NCBI GenBank assembly: GCA_017619795.1
Contig: JAFZRP010000013.1
Span: forward strand, 1-64,000
DNA from: Treponema sp.
GTDB taxonomy: Bacteria; Spirochaetota; Spirochaetia; Treponematales; Treponemataceae
DNA length: 64,000 bases
Reading direction: 5' to 3'
A program made the position numbers and the translations under genes. Of the stretch, positions 26,500 to 36,848 are shown one piece after another. How positions within the stretch are numbered: the first letter of the stretch is position 1; each line of letters opens with the position of its first letter. The notes beneath the pieces are model-generated. The model was given only the letters and a program-made list of their open reading frames with translations. It was not told the origin of the DNA and did not search any database.

Positions 26500-29400
26500 T
26501 TATTGTACCCTGTAGAAATAATCTGAAGGCGAGCCTAACAAATATGCTCCAATAGTATTAAGTTGATCAGTTAAAGTTACTGGTATACCACTTGAATCAT
26601 ATCCATTAGTTATCCAATTAGACCAAATTGTTTCATTTACCTCTGAGGTAACCCAAGTTCCATTTCCTTCAACAGTTATAGAAGCAGGTATACCATAATC
26701 TCCACTACCAAAAGCATTATATCCAATAGCAATTACACTTTCAGGAATAACAACATCAACTCCACTAAGACAACCAAAGAATGCATTTTCACCAATTACA
26801 GTGACTCCTGTGAGGTCTACAGGATTTAAACTCATCGAAGCATTACTAAATTCATTACTATCATTGAATGCATTTTTATTTATTTTTGTTTCACCACCAC
26901 TTAATGTTATATTCTTTAATTTATTAAAGTTATGGAATTGATAGCTACCAATTATAGTTATTGAATTTGAATCCTTGAATGTAATACTTTCAACAGTATT
27001 GTTACCATTTTCATCTATAAGGTTTGCAAATGGACGCTCTGTATGGTACTGTACTTCCTTACTATTTACTATAATTCTCAAAACATTTGGAAGATATGTA
27101 TATTCACTCATATCATATTCCGTATCAGAATAATCTCTAAGTTTTACAGATTTGTTAAACTCAAGTTCCTTTACACTGTTAAGACCACACCAATAAGATA
27201 ATATATGTCTACTAATATAGAAATCATAACTATAAGGTTTAGTATCTCCATTTCTATCATAATCAGCAGGCAGATACTGACTGTAATCTGTGAGATCCTC
27301 GGTAATAGAATCAATTGGGAAATCAATGATTACTCTAGTAATTGGATTATTAATTTCATTATTTATTATACGACGTTCATCATCCATTGCAGGTTGGAAT
27401 GCAGATCCCCCTATTGTAATTTTCGGAGAAGAAATTGTAAGCTCTGAAATTCTTGTTGAAGCAAAAGCAAAAGAATTTATTATCATTCCTTCTGTTACTG
27501 GAGGAATTGAAGCAAGAGGCGTATTCATGAACGCATCATTACCAAAGTTTTTCGCAGCGCCAAAGCTTTCAATTTTTGTTATTCCAGATCCTTTAAATGC
27601 TTCTTTTCCAATTTTAGTTATATTTCCAAAGCTTGTTACAGAGAATAAACTTCTTTCAGAATATTCATTATCAGTATTACACTCAAAAGCTAAAGGCCCA
27701 ATCTCTGTAATATCTTCTGTAGAGAAATCAACAGTTTCCGGTATTCCTTTTTGAGCAGCAGAAATAAGCATTTTTACAGGATTTTGCTCTCCCTGAGGTG
27801 TATACTCTTTTATAAGGAATGCACCGTTTCCAATTGTTGATGCAGAATAAACTCCAGTTTCTGAACCACTCATAATAAATTTTTCAATATTTGGACATCT
27901 ATAGAAAATTGAATAATCTATATCATTTGTAAAATCAGAAGCAATAGTTACAGTTTTAAGGCTTTCACAATAAGAAAATGCTTCATTATAATAATAACTA
28001 TCAAAATGAGGATCTTCAGGATACTCTTCATCGTGCTTAACTTCTGTTGGTGTAAAAGATAAATTTTTAGGTAAAGATATATTTTGAATTTCACATTTAT
28101 AGAATGCTTGTCGTCCAATAATTATATTCTTATTTTCATTAAACACAACGCCTTCTGATAATCCTGATGAAGCAAATCCTCCCATACCAATTTCAGTTAC
28201 ATTACCAAGATTTACATAATTTAGATTTTTCAGATTTGAGAATACATATGGAGAGATTTTTGTTATATTTGCAAACTCACCTTCGTTAAAATCCAATCTT
28301 TCTAATTGTAAATCTGCTCCTCTAGCTATAGCAATTACGGAAGTCGTTGTTACAGGATCATTATTAACATTTTCAACAGTTGTTATTGTGAGAATTGTAT
28401 TGTTATTTATAACTTTACAAGCACTATTTGTATTAACTGTTTCTCCTGCCTGATAGGTTTTAAATTCCTTTATAAAATTGATATAACCAAATGCAATATC
28501 TTCCATATTCTCAATAGTGTCAGGAATCTCAATATATTCAAGATGATTATCATTTTCAGTATAGCCGCAATTGAAAGAATAAGCTTTTAAGGTTTTCAGT
28601 GATTTTGGCAAAATAATCTTTGTAAGCTTTGTATTAGCGAAAACACTCAATGAACCAGTTACGTAATCAGCCTCAAGCGAAGTAACGCCAGCCAATTCTG
28701 AACAATCAAGAACTATTTCACCAGCATTATAAGTTTTCATTGAATTACCAATATCATGCAGAAACTCATCATTTGCAGGATTACCTGTTTGATCATTTCC
28801 TGTGTTTCCAATCAGTTTTATATTAAGCGGCTTACCTTTTGACTGATAAAAAACAGTATTAATTTCATTCTTAAGGTCATCATAAGAGGTGCCACATGTA
28901 TTATTTATCTCAAATAAATAATCGTCAGCCGGGATTTCAAAATCGAAGGTGCGGCTTGTTGTAGAGCCGGTATAAGTGCTGCCAAACTCTTCGTCATTTA
29001 GAGAAGCGGCAACAAATATCTGATAGTTACCGCAAACCGGTAGAGTCTTTGTGATTGAGCACGTATTTTCAACATCGTCATATTCATAATATGTTTCACT
29101 GGCATAAATCATATCCATCGGCATACCCTGATACATAAGCATTGCATACCAGCTAACATTAGCAGCAACTTCTGCAGAAAGCGCATCTTCACTACCCTTC
29201 ATTTTTGCTTCGAAGGTAAAGGTTCCGGCGTTTCTATAAAGTTTTTCCGGCATTTTTACAGAAATGTCTAACAGGCCGTCTTCGGTGATAATTTCGCCGG
29301 AAGCATTTGTGTAGCGCAGCCATTTTGCGTACAGGGTGACATTACCAGGATTTGTACTTGGGTCTAATTTTGTGATTTTGGCACCACGGAACCACCAGCC

Positions 29401-30408
29401 TAAGAACTCGTAGCCCTGACGTGTAAGAACTGGTAAAGTAATTTCCGGTGTTTTGTACGAATAGAACTCAGGAATAATATCTTCTACAAAAGCTGCCTTT
29501 ATATCAGAATCATCATCATTCTTATTATAAGTGATTTTGTAAGTTGAACCTAATATCATAGATTCTGCTTTACTGCTATTGTTGATATACGAATTAAAAC
29601 CGGCTGTAATATTTATAATAAAAGATACTGAATTGAGAGGTATTAAATCTCCTTTTGGATTTACCGTTCCTTTTGTATATACGTCGAAGGTAAGTCTATA
29701 AGTTCCAGGTGCGAGGTTTTCTTTATTATTCCATGCAGGACAATTATAAATTAATTCGTAATTAGAAGTGGAGATTGAAGGATCATCAAGACTTGTCAGA
29801 ATCTTTTCGTTACCACCTTTACCAGACAAATCGAAGACTTTTGTAATTGTTTCTACAGTAAGATCATCTGTATTTTCTAAAGTTGCAACTACTTTTTCCA
29901 AAACCTCTTCATCTAAAGTACTCAGCTGTGCTGATTTCTGTAATATTAACTTAATGTTAAAACCACCGCGATTTATTTCCGGAGCAAGTGTAAAGTTTAA
30001 AGTATTATTTCCGGTAACGATTTTTTGGGAATTGATTGTACCACTAAACGCTACATCTTCGAGTTTTGCACTAAAGGTAAAGTCCCAGGTACCTGTCTGG
30101 ATTTTTATTCCACTAATATCTTCCGACAGTTCATCAAAGGTTGTCTCTGGATCAGGAGCAAGCAGTTCGATAGGTTCATCATCTCCTTCTCGTATTCCTG
30201 TAAGAACAATTTCATTTATTTTTTTTACAAGGTCAGAATCCTTTTCAACAATTGCGCTACGTCCTACAGGCTGTACATTTATACTAATATAAGCATACTC
30301 ATTTGAGCCGGACGGAGCTTTTCCGCCCTGAACACTATTGCGGCATGAAACAAACAGAGCCGCTACCATTACAAAGGATAATATTAAAAAACTCTTCTTT
30401 ATATTCAT
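26500..30408 (-). CDS. BspA-type leucine-rich-repeat lipoprotein (operon A, gene 3)
   Basis: A 1302-residue surface lipoprotein; lipobox LFVSC with Cys22. Residues about 35-280 are the N-terminal beta module shared with other genes here (YISINV...GTWDFTFSA...NTLNFTLAPE...GTYRLTFDVY). One InlB B-repeat follows (YKITYNKND...YEFLGWWFRG...LYAKW, about 290-365). From about residue 560 to the end there are many LRR_5/BspA repeats, for example TKIGKEAFKGSGITKIESF and TVIGENAFFGC, the class found in Treponema denticola LrrA and Bacteroides BspA. These families mediate adhesion; the role here is inferred. Shine-Dalgarno GGAG is 9 nt from the ATG. It follows the upstream gene by 9 nt. Confidence 0.9.
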   Translation of the reverse strand: MNIKKSFLILSFVMVAALFVSCRNSVQGGKAPSGSNEYAYISINVQPVGRSAIVEKDSDLVKKINEIVLTGIREGDDEPIELLAPDPETTFDELSEDISGIKIQTGTWDFTFSAKLEDVAFSGTINSQKIVTGNNTLNFTLAPEINRGGFNIKLILQKSAQLSTLDEEVLEKVVATLENTDDLTVETITKVFDLSGKGGNEKILTSLDDPSISTSNYELIYNCPAWNNKENLAPGTYRLTFDVYTKGTVNPKGDLIPLNSVSFIINITAGFNSYINNSSKAESMILGSTYKITYNKNDDDSDIKAAFVEDIIPEFYSYKTPEITLPVLTRQGYEFLGWWFRGAKITKLDPSTNPGNVTLYAKWLRYTNASGEIITEDGLLDISVKMPEKLYRNAGTFTFEAKMKGSEDALSAEVAANVSWYAMLMYQGMPMDMIYASETYYEYDDVENTCSITKTLPVCGNYQIFVAASLNDEEFGSTYTGSTTSRTFDFEIPADDYLFEINNTCGTSYDDLKNEINTVFYQSKGKPLNIKLIGNTGNDQTGNPANDEFLHDIGNSMKTYNAGEIVLDCSELAGVTSLEADYVTGSLSVFANTKLTKIILPKSLKTLKAYSFNCGYTENDNHLEYIEIPDTIENMEDIAFGYINFIKEFKTYQAGETVNTNSACKVINNNTILTITTVENVNNDPVTTTSVIAIARGADLQLERLDFNEGEFANITKISPYVFSNLKNLNYVNLGNVTEIGMGGFASSGLSEGVVFNENKNIIIGRQAFYKCEIQNISLPKNLSFTPTEVKHDEEYPEDPHFDSYYYNEAFSYCESLKTVTIASDFTNDIDYSIFYRCPNIEKFIMSGSETGVYSASTIGNGAFLIKEYTPQGEQNPVKMLISAAQKGIPETVDFSTEDITEIGPLAFECNTDNEYSERSLFSVTSFGNITKIGKEAFKGSGITKIESFGAAKNFGNDAFMNTPLASIPPVTEGMIINSFAFASTRISELTISSPKITIGGSAFQPAMDDERRIINNEINNPITRVIIDFPIDSITEDLTDYSQYLPADYDRNGDTKPYSYDFYISRHILSYWCGLNSVKELEFNKSVKLRDYSDTEYDMSEYTYLPNVLRIIVNSKEVQYHTERPFANLIDENGNNTVESITFKDSNSITIIGSYQFHNFNKLKNITLSGGETKINKNAFNDSNEFSNASMSLNPVDLTGVTVIGENAFFGCLSGVDVVIPESVIAIGYNAFGSGDYGIPASITVEGNGTWVTSEVNETIWSNWITNGYDSSGIPVTLTDQLNTIGAYLLGSPSDYFYRVQ

Positions 30409-30417
30409 ACAAATCTC

Positions 30418-33400
30418 CTATTCTTTTACAGTAAAGTAGCCGCCTTCGCCAGCATAGGCTTTAGACTTATCTTTATATGCTGAAGTATAACCTGGTAATT
30501 GTGTACATCCAGAGAACATATCTGCACTATCTGTGATGATGTCTGTGTATCGCCAGTCGGCATCTTCATTTACATATATAGTTTTGAGGGCACTACAACC
30601 GTTGAACATACTATTTAGCTGTACAACAGAGCTTATATCAAACATAGATAAGTCGAGTGATTCCAGAGCAGGACAAAATGCAAACATATACATCATATAC
30701 TTTACATTACCTGTGTAGAAATCAGATGTTTCAATTGTTTTTATATCTGGAAACCCATTAAACATTGTATTACAGTATGTACTAAGTATAAGCTTATAAC
30801 CGTCTTCTACATAATAGTAAACTGTTGCTTCTGTAGTATCTCCATTATATTCCAGCCAGACAGGAACATTTGCTTCTGCAGTATCCAGATATTGAACTTC
30901 AATTGTGTCCGCAGGTACAGTAGTTGATTTTGCAAATGCTATTATCTGTTTATTTTCTGCGCTAGCTGCATCAACAAACTGGTTAAAAATAGGATTTATA
31001 TCAAGTCCTGTTTTTAATTCATAACCTTGTGGAGTTACTTTTGTAGTTGTTTTAGAAATCTCAATAGAATTATTATAAGAGTAAGATTTACCACTAGTAG
31101 TGCCTACTGCAATAATAGAAAGATTACAAACATTGTCTTGTAAATCATCTGTATTTATAACAATAACATTACTGTCCGCCAGATTTGGTGTACCGTCTAT
31201 GTAATAAGTATATTCATAAGACTCTGTGCTATCTGGAGGTGTTATTGTATAAGTATAAAAAATACCATTTTTGCTCAATTGTACAGAAAGGTCAGTTCTA
31301 TCTGCATCAAAGCCAACATTTATAGTACTACCAGAAGATTCTTCTATTTCCCAACCTGCATACAGTTTGTAATCGTGAGCATTGTCTAAGCCAGCTTTTA
31401 TTACAGTGATTGGGGTGCCTATTGGATTATTGTCTGAATCTAGCTTTTCATACCAGCCTTTAAATATAAAGCCGCCGCCTTCGTATTCAACAGCATCGCT
31501 TCCTGGAAGTGTAAGGTCTGTAAAAATTGAATGTTTCTTTTGCTCATCAGTTAGAGCAGTTTTCCACTTACCGTTAGAATAAGGTCCGTAATCGAAGACA
31601 TAATCAACATCGTAAGATAATTTATAATTTGATGATAAGTCTATAGGTATTTTTGTTTCTGTCTTAAAGCCTTTAATATCTACATCAAAGGAAACTGTAC
31701 CTTGCTCAAGAAGTGTTTCTTCATCAATATCATAAAGATTTATACAAACTGTATATGTGCCGTTTAGAATTGTAGTTTTTTCATATTCAGCAGTAAGAAC
31801 ATTGTTGCTGAAAACAACAGGCAGTGATTCAAAATCTCTATAAACTATTAGTTCTTTACCTGAGGTTATAAAGAGTCCAGCTTCAATTTTGCCGATTCTG
31901 CTCTTAATTTCGGCATCTGGCTCTTCTGCATTCCATTCAAAGCTTATTTTGAGGTTTCCATTGTCTACATATTTTGTTGCAAAATCTATTGAGTTTGTTT
32001 TTTCGTTTACTTCAAATGCTTCTAAAACACCTGTCTGTGTAAGATGATATTCATTTACATAAGAAGCGGTTGGTTTTGTGTACAGATTAAGCGTAAAGTT
32101 ATAGGTTCCGCATTCAAGAACAAGTTCTGGTCCTGTCATAGAATCTGTTGCATTCTGTTTTTCTTCTTCTGTAGGTGTCCAGGTTAGTGTATAAACTGGT
32201 TTTCCTTCTTTATCTTGTGCTAAGCCGTAAGCTTCGTACTCGCCTTCTGAGTTTAATTTTTGTGCAGTTAAAGAAACTTCTTCAATATCATCATAAGTTA
32301 GATTTGTTGGAGGAAGATTTTCAAAATCTTCATCATTTATTTCTTCTATGGAGAAGGTTATTTGAGCTTCTGTAGAAGTTACAGGGGTTACCACTTCTGT
32401 TTGTTTCCAAATTGCTTTGAACCAGGTGTTTTCCTCAGTTTTTGCTTCTACTGTGGTGCAGTTTGCTTCCGCACCATCTTTAATATTTCCGCTTTCGTCG
32501 CACTCAGCCCAGCCAACAAACTGCTTGTCTTTCGGTGGAGTAAGCTGGTCTGCTGTTGGAAGAGTTACTGTTTCGTAAGCATTGCGGGTAACTTCAAAGG
32601 CTTTTGAATCTTTCCACTCACCTTCATCTAAAATACATTTTACGGTATAGAAAGAATTGAGAATTTTATCTGTTAATTCAACAATTCCATACGTAATATA
32701 ACCGCCAATTTTTACAAGAGAAGGCGGATATTCGTTCAAAAGGAGGTCTTTTCCTGTAAGCGGATTTGTTCCATAAACCTTGAATTTTAAATAGTAATCT
32801 CCGTTTGGAAGGTCTAACACCTTGTATTCAACATAATTTACATAGTCTTTATCAGACTCGTTTTCGTATTGTGTCTTAATTTCGCCAAGAGATGTAAAAT
32901 CGTAACTGATTTTGTCCTTTACATAAGCTTCTTTACCGTTGCTTTCTACAGTAAAAAGACCGGCTTCAATTTTGGTAATACTGTCTATGTCGCTGCTCCA
33001 TCCAAACTGAACATAAAGTTCGCCTTTGTTTTCTACATATTTTGTATTGAAATTAACAGTATTTTTTCCTGCAACAAGCTCTTTTGCATCTATTTTGTCT
33101 GCTTGTGTAAGGTTCATTATGATTTCATTTTCTGTAGCAATAGATAAAGTATATAGTTCCAGTTCAAAGTCATAAAAACCAACATCAAAAGCCGGAAGAT
33201 TCGGGTCTTTTTCCATCTGTTCAAATGCAGTAATGAGAACAAGCTTATCATCTTCGTCGTATTCCTTTTTATTTACCCATTCCTTTTTATAAGCTTCTCC
33301 GTCTTTTACAAAGGTTTCGCCTGTTCCTTCTGCAACAGCCTTTTTAAGCTTTTGTGCACGGAAAACAATTTTTGTAACATCATCTTCTGTAACTTCCAGC

Positions 33401-33567
33401 GGGAATACGGTTGAACGTGCAGAAGATTTGTTTACATTGATAGATATAGTTGCTTTTTCGCTTGAGGTGCTTTCAAAATCATTATCATTATTTGAAGTAA
33501 AACCTGCGTTACAAGCGGTTACGGCAATAATAAACAAAGCTAAAAATAAAGTACTAAGTTTTTTCAT
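30418..33567 (-). CDS. Modular lipoprotein with duplicated core and DUF285-like tail (operon A, gene 2)
   Basis: The frame is open to 33588 from a TTG, but ATG 33567 (MKKLSTLFLALF) has GGAG 8 nt upstream and starts a normal lipoprotein signal with Cys19 (AVTAC). The protein of 1049 residues contains an internal tandem duplication: each half has the N-terminal beta module (ISINV/ITFSI ... FRAQKL/LTAQKL ... TKYV ... KIEAGLF) followed by an InlB-like repeat (FVGWAECDES and FKGWYEKLDS). The last 130 residues are BspA-like DUF285 repeats (MFNGFPDIKTI, MFAFCPALESLDLSMFD, MFNGCSALKTIYV, MFSGCTQL). Probable surface adhesin. It follows the first gene by a few bases. Confidence 0.85.
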   Translation of the reverse strand: MKKLSTLFLALFIIAVTACNAGFTSNNDNDFESTSSEKATISINVNKSSARSTVFPLEVTEDDVTKIVFRAQKLKKAVAEGTGETFVKDGEAYKKEWVNKKEYDEDDKLVLITAFEQMEKDPNLPAFDVGFYDFELELYTLSIATENEIIMNLTQADKIDAKELVAGKNTVNFNTKYVENKGELYVQFGWSSDIDSITKIEAGLFTVESNGKEAYVKDKISYDFTSLGEIKTQYENESDKDYVNYVEYKVLDLPNGDYYLKFKVYGTNPLTGKDLLLNEYPPSLVKIGGYITYGIVELTDKILNSFYTVKCILDEGEWKDSKAFEVTRNAYETVTLPTADQLTPPKDKQFVGWAECDESGNIKDGAEANCTTVEAKTEENTWFKAIWKQTEVVTPVTSTEAQITFSIEEINDEDFENLPPTNLTYDDIEEVSLTAQKLNSEGEYEAYGLAQDKEGKPVYTLTWTPTEEEKQNATDSMTGPELVLECGTYNFTLNLYTKPTASYVNEYHLTQTGVLEAFEVNEKTNSIDFATKYVDNGNLKISFEWNAEEPDAEIKSRIGKIEAGLFITSGKELIVYRDFESLPVVFSNNVLTAEYEKTTILNGTYTVCINLYDIDEETLLEQGTVSFDVDIKGFKTETKIPIDLSSNYKLSYDVDYVFDYGPYSNGKWKTALTDEQKKHSIFTDLTLPGSDAVEYEGGGFIFKGWYEKLDSDNNPIGTPITVIKAGLDNAHDYKLYAGWEIEESSGSTINVGFDADRTDLSVQLSKNGIFYTYTITPPDSTESYEYTYYIDGTPNLADSNVIVINTDDLQDNVCNLSIIAVGTTSGKSYSYNNSIEISKTTTKVTPQGYELKTGLDINPIFNQFVDAASAENKQIIAFAKSTTVPADTIEVQYLDTAEANVPVWLEYNGDTTEATVYYYVEDGYKLILSTYCNTMFNGFPDIKTIETSDFYTGNVKYMMYMFAFCPALESLDLSMFDISSVVQLNSMFNGCSALKTIYVNEDADWRYTDIITDSADMFSGCTQLPGYTSAYKDKSKAYAGEGGYFTVKE

Positions 33568-33593
33568 AATCATTTCTCCACTCCCCAAGCCTT

Positions 33594-35762
33594 CTATTTA
33601 AAAACTTCAACTCTGTATTCGCCAGAGGTCCAGTATTTGCCGTTTGAATCTTTTACTGTTACAGAAACAAGATGAACTCCAGCCGAAAGATTTTCAAAGT
33701 CAACTTTGTATTCATAAGGTATAAAATCGTCTGATTGTTCATCTTCGAACTCTACTGGTGAACCGTCTACAAACCATACATAAGAATCATATCCGTCTGC
33801 AGTGTAGATTATTGAACCTTCTTCTTTATCCATAAGGACAAGGTCTTTTGGAACAGCTGAGTCTGCCGGTTTTTCGAGTGTGATTGTAAAGTAAGCCGTT
33901 GAGGTTTCCGGTTCAACAGGTTCCTCTGGTTCTTCAGGCTCTTCGCTCAATTTATCAAGGAAGATTCTGCAAATAAAATAATCTTCATCATAATCATCGT
34001 ATTTTCCATAAACCTTGTAGCTATTAAAATCGCAGCCATAGAATACGGAGTCGGTATCTGTCATTGAAAGAGTTACAACTTCTGTAAGAGCATCTACAAA
34101 TACACTGCTATAGAAATCTATGTAACCTTCGGAAGTACCTTTATAGTTCTTTGCAGCACTGTAGCCAGGGTAAACTTTGTCTGTAGAGTTTTTGTCTTCA
34201 ACATAGAAAATCAATTCGTAATCGAAAGGAACGTCATTTTCATCGCTTATTTCCATTGGAAGCTCTACTGTATTTTCTCCGGCTTTAATTGTTTTGTTTT
34301 CTTCTGCTGTAGCAAGCAATTGCTTAAATTCTATTTCCTGATAGATTTCTTCATCTTCATCGGAAGTAGTTGTATAATAAACATAAGTTTGGGCAGAAAC
34401 TTTTATTTCTCCAACAGGTACTTCTTTGAAGGTTATTGTTGGGAATGTCATACCAGATTTGCTATATAAATCGTCTACTATATATTCTTCTGAAATAGAT
34501 TCTTCATAATTATCACCATTAGAAAGCGTAACTATAATAACAACAGGAGAATCTTTGTATTCGTCGTAATTGTCGTCATCATCATCATCAACTTTTTCTT
34601 CCGGATCATCAACTTTTTCATCGGATTCCTGCTCAGAGATAATTTGACCCTCGGAATTATTTGCAGTTGGTGCGCCCATATAGCAGCTTACGTATACTGT
34701 GGCAGTATCATCGGTCGGCTCAACAATGACTGTTTTATTTGATTTGAAATAAACCTTAATAATATAATCATCTTCTTCAACTTCTTCTAAAAGATAACCA
34801 CAGTAGGTGTAATTCTTTCCGGAATTAGTTGAAGCACGAGGAATAAGGTCGTTTACAAGCTCACTCTCCCACTTGTCTTTTGCAACCTCACCAATCTCGG
34901 TAGTTTTTCCGTTATCAAAGATATCTACCTGTGCAGCAATTGTCTTTGTAGCATCGTAGGTTGTATTTTCTTTCTGATAGAAGCATTTAATTTCGTAATC
35001 TATCATTACCGTTTCAACAGGCGGTTCAGCTTTTTTGTCAAAGAAGATTCTGAATACTGTATAGCCTTCGGAATCATAGCTTGTATCGTAGTTGCCGTCG
35101 TATTCATAATCAGTAAGCTGAAGACTTTCCATCTGACTTAAAATGAACTCGTAGAAGTCTTTATCAAAGTTTTCGTAGTTATCGAAGGAACCTTCTATAA
35201 TATAAACGTATTTGTAGCCCGGAACGTCTGTGTCTTTTTCTGCAACAGTTTCATCCTGAACATAAAGCTTCATTCTGTATGGATGATATTCTTTGAGCAC
35301 AACCGTTAACGGATTTGTACCCGCAGCTATTCGGATTGAATTGGAGACACCTCTATAGGAAATATATTTTTCCTGCTTGTCCAGGTGGTTATAGGAGAAA
35401 GCAAGGGTTGCTTCTGCGGAAACAAGTGTGCCTACAGGGATTTCGTCAAAGGTTATTTCAAGCTGACGTGCTGCATCTTTATCGTCTTTCCCATATAAAA
35501 CTTCCATTTCCTGCATTGTATATGTCTTTGTAATTGTCTGTTCGTATTTACCATGTAAAGAAACTGTAATCTCTATTTTTTCTGAATCAATATATTCTTC
35601 TTCTGGATACTCTGCCAAATTGGCAACGGTTTTAAGAACCTCTGGGGAGATGCTGAACGTTGCAGAACCGGTGTCGCGCAATAAACCTGAACAGGAAGAA
35701 AGCAGAACGAAAAGTCCTGCAAACAAGAAAACATTGAGTACGGGAAAGAAACGTTTATTCAT
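33594..35762 (-). CDS. First lipoprotein of operon A, paralogue of 44461-48243
   Basis: A 722-residue lipoprotein with lipobox LLSSC (Cys24). Its first 60 residues are nearly the same as those of the operon B lead gene (RFF...GLFVLLSSCSGL...TGSATFSISPEVLK). Two related units of about 280 residues are visible: VSLHGKYEQTITKTYTMQE...FDEIPVGTLVSAEA...YRMKLYVQDETVA and VTLSNGDNYEESISEEY...FKEVPVGEIKVSAQ...YELIFYVEDKNST. A very acidic linker near residue 390 separates them, built from a repeated EKVDDPE-type sequence and an Asp run. The C-terminus (SYVWFVDGSPVEF...GVHLVSVTVKD) is PKD-like. AGGAGG precedes the ATG. No known function. Confidence 0.85.
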   Translation of the reverse strand: MNKRFFPVLNVFLFAGLFVLLSSCSGLLRDTGSATFSISPEVLKTVANLAEYPEEEYIDSEKIEITVSLHGKYEQTITKTYTMQEMEVLYGKDDKDAARQLEITFDEIPVGTLVSAEATLAFSYNHLDKQEKYISYRGVSNSIRIAAGTNPLTVVLKEYHPYRMKLYVQDETVAEKDTDVPGYKYVYIIEGSFDNYENFDKDFYEFILSQMESLQLTDYEYDGNYDTSYDSEGYTVFRIFFDKKAEPPVETVMIDYEIKCFYQKENTTYDATKTIAAQVDIFDNGKTTEIGEVAKDKWESELVNDLIPRASTNSGKNYTYCGYLLEEVEEDDYIIKVYFKSNKTVIVEPTDDTATVYVSCYMGAPTANNSEGQIISEQESDEKVDDPEEKVDDDDDDNYDEYKDSPVVIIVTLSNGDNYEESISEEYIVDDLYSKSGMTFPTITFKEVPVGEIKVSAQTYVYYTTTSDEDEEIYQEIEFKQLLATAEENKTIKAGENTVELPMEISDENDVPFDYELIFYVEDKNSTDKVYPGYSAAKNYKGTSEGYIDFYSSVFVDALTEVVTLSMTDTDSVFYGCDFNSYKVYGKYDDYDEDYFICRIFLDKLSEEPEEPEEPVEPETSTAYFTITLEKPADSAVPKDLVLMDKEEGSIIYTADGYDSYVWFVDGSPVEFEDEQSDDFIPYEYKVDFENLSAGVHLVSVTVKDSNGKYWTSGEYRVEVFK

Positions 35763-35789
35763 GACGTCCTCCTATATTTAAATCAATTA

Positions 35790-35817
35790 ATTATACTATA
35801 CTTTTCCAATTTGTACA
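35790..35817 (-). promoter_or_regulatory. Promoter of lipoprotein operon A
   Basis: On the minus strand TGTACA (35817-35812), 16-nt spacer, TATAAT (35795-35790), about 27 nt before the ATG at 35762. The -10 region and the AGGAGGACGT ribosome-binding site resemble those of operon B (48269-48297), so the leader was duplicated with the genes. Confidence 0.55.
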
Positions 35818-35962
35818 TTTTTTTTGCGTTTAACATCTTTTGAAAACAATTTTTTATAAAAAAGTTACTTATTTCGCGAGAAATGGTCCGAAATCGAAAG
35901 TAAAAGACATATTAATGGTGAGGATTTTTTTTCTCCTAAAACACTAAAACGGAGGCATTAAA

Positions 35963-36799
35963 ATGTCAGATTCAATTTATCACAGAAAAACTGTAGACGA
36001 ACTTACCTTTACAGACGACGGTATGTTTCAGGCCGTACTTCGCGAACCAGAAATCTGTGCAGAGCTTATAGAAAGACTTCTGCATATTAGCGTAAAAACA
36101 GTGAAATATCCGAAGCTTGAAAAAAAGATTGCACCCTATTACACGACAAAAGGAGTCCGGCTGGATGTATATCTAAAGGATGATGACAAAATTATTGATA
36201 TTGAAATCCAGTCTTATCCACAGGAAGCTTTAGGAAAGCGTACACGCTACTACCAGAGCATGATTGATATAGACAGCCTTATGAAAGGACAGGATTATAC
36301 AGACTTAAAGGACAGTTACATTCTTTTCATATGTAAAGAAGATCCGTTCAGGGATGATGATGGTAAAACATTTGGACTTCCCTGCTACTCATTCAGAAAT
36401 ATATGCGAAGAAAATGTTGACGTAAAATTGAATGACAAATCTATAAAAGTCATTTATAATGCAAGTGCATACGAAAAAGAAGCGGATGAAAAGATAAGGA
36501 ATCTCCTTCATTTCATAAGTACAAACGAACCGGGAGAAGACGATTTTTCAAACAGGCTTTCTTCTTTAGTGAAATCATTAAAAGAAACTGAAAAATTCAG
36601 GAGTGATTACGCCGCTATGAATTTACATGATAGAGACATACAGAGAGCCGCTAGAAGAGAAGGAATTGCAGAAGGTATTGCGCAAGGTGCCCGAGAAAAA
36701 GCTATTGAAACTGCTCGAAATCTTAAACATAAAAATGTTCCATTAGAAACAATTGCAGAATGTGTTGGATTATCTGTTGAAGAAATTGAAAAGCTGTAG
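35963..36799 (+). CDS. Rpn/PD-(D/E)XK-family putative nuclease
   Basis: A 278-residue member of the Rpn/transposase-associated nuclease family (PDDEXK_2 type). The N-terminal TFTDDGMFQAVLREPEICAELIERLL, the catalytic-type RLDVYLKDDDKIIDIEIQS (Asp, then ExQ) and RTRYYQSMIDIDSL are the family hallmarks. A C-terminal helical tail REGIAEGIAQGAREKAIETARNL and a small LETIAECVGLSVEEIEKL segment are also typical. Relatives in E. coli (RpnA) are DNA endonucleases that promote recombination; in spirochaetes the family is often multicopy. It is the only plus-strand gene between the two duplicated minus-strand operons. GGAGG lies 9 nt before the ATG. Confidence 0.85.
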   Translation: MSDSIYHRKTVDELTFTDDGMFQAVLREPEICAELIERLLHISVKTVKYPKLEKKIAPYYTTKGVRLDVYLKDDDKIIDIEIQSYPQEALGKRTRYYQSMIDIDSLMKGQDYTDLKDSYILFICKEDPFRDDDGKTFGLPCYSFRNICEENVDVKLNDKSIKVIYNASAYEKEADEKIRNLLHFISTNEPGEDDFSNRLSSLVKSLKETEKFRSDYAAMNLHDRDIQRAARREGIAEGIAQGAREKAIETARNLKHKNVPLETIAECVGLSVEEIEKL

Positions 36800-36848
36800 G
36801 AAGGAATAACAGCTTCTCTGTGAATTTTAATGAATAACTCAGGAGTGA

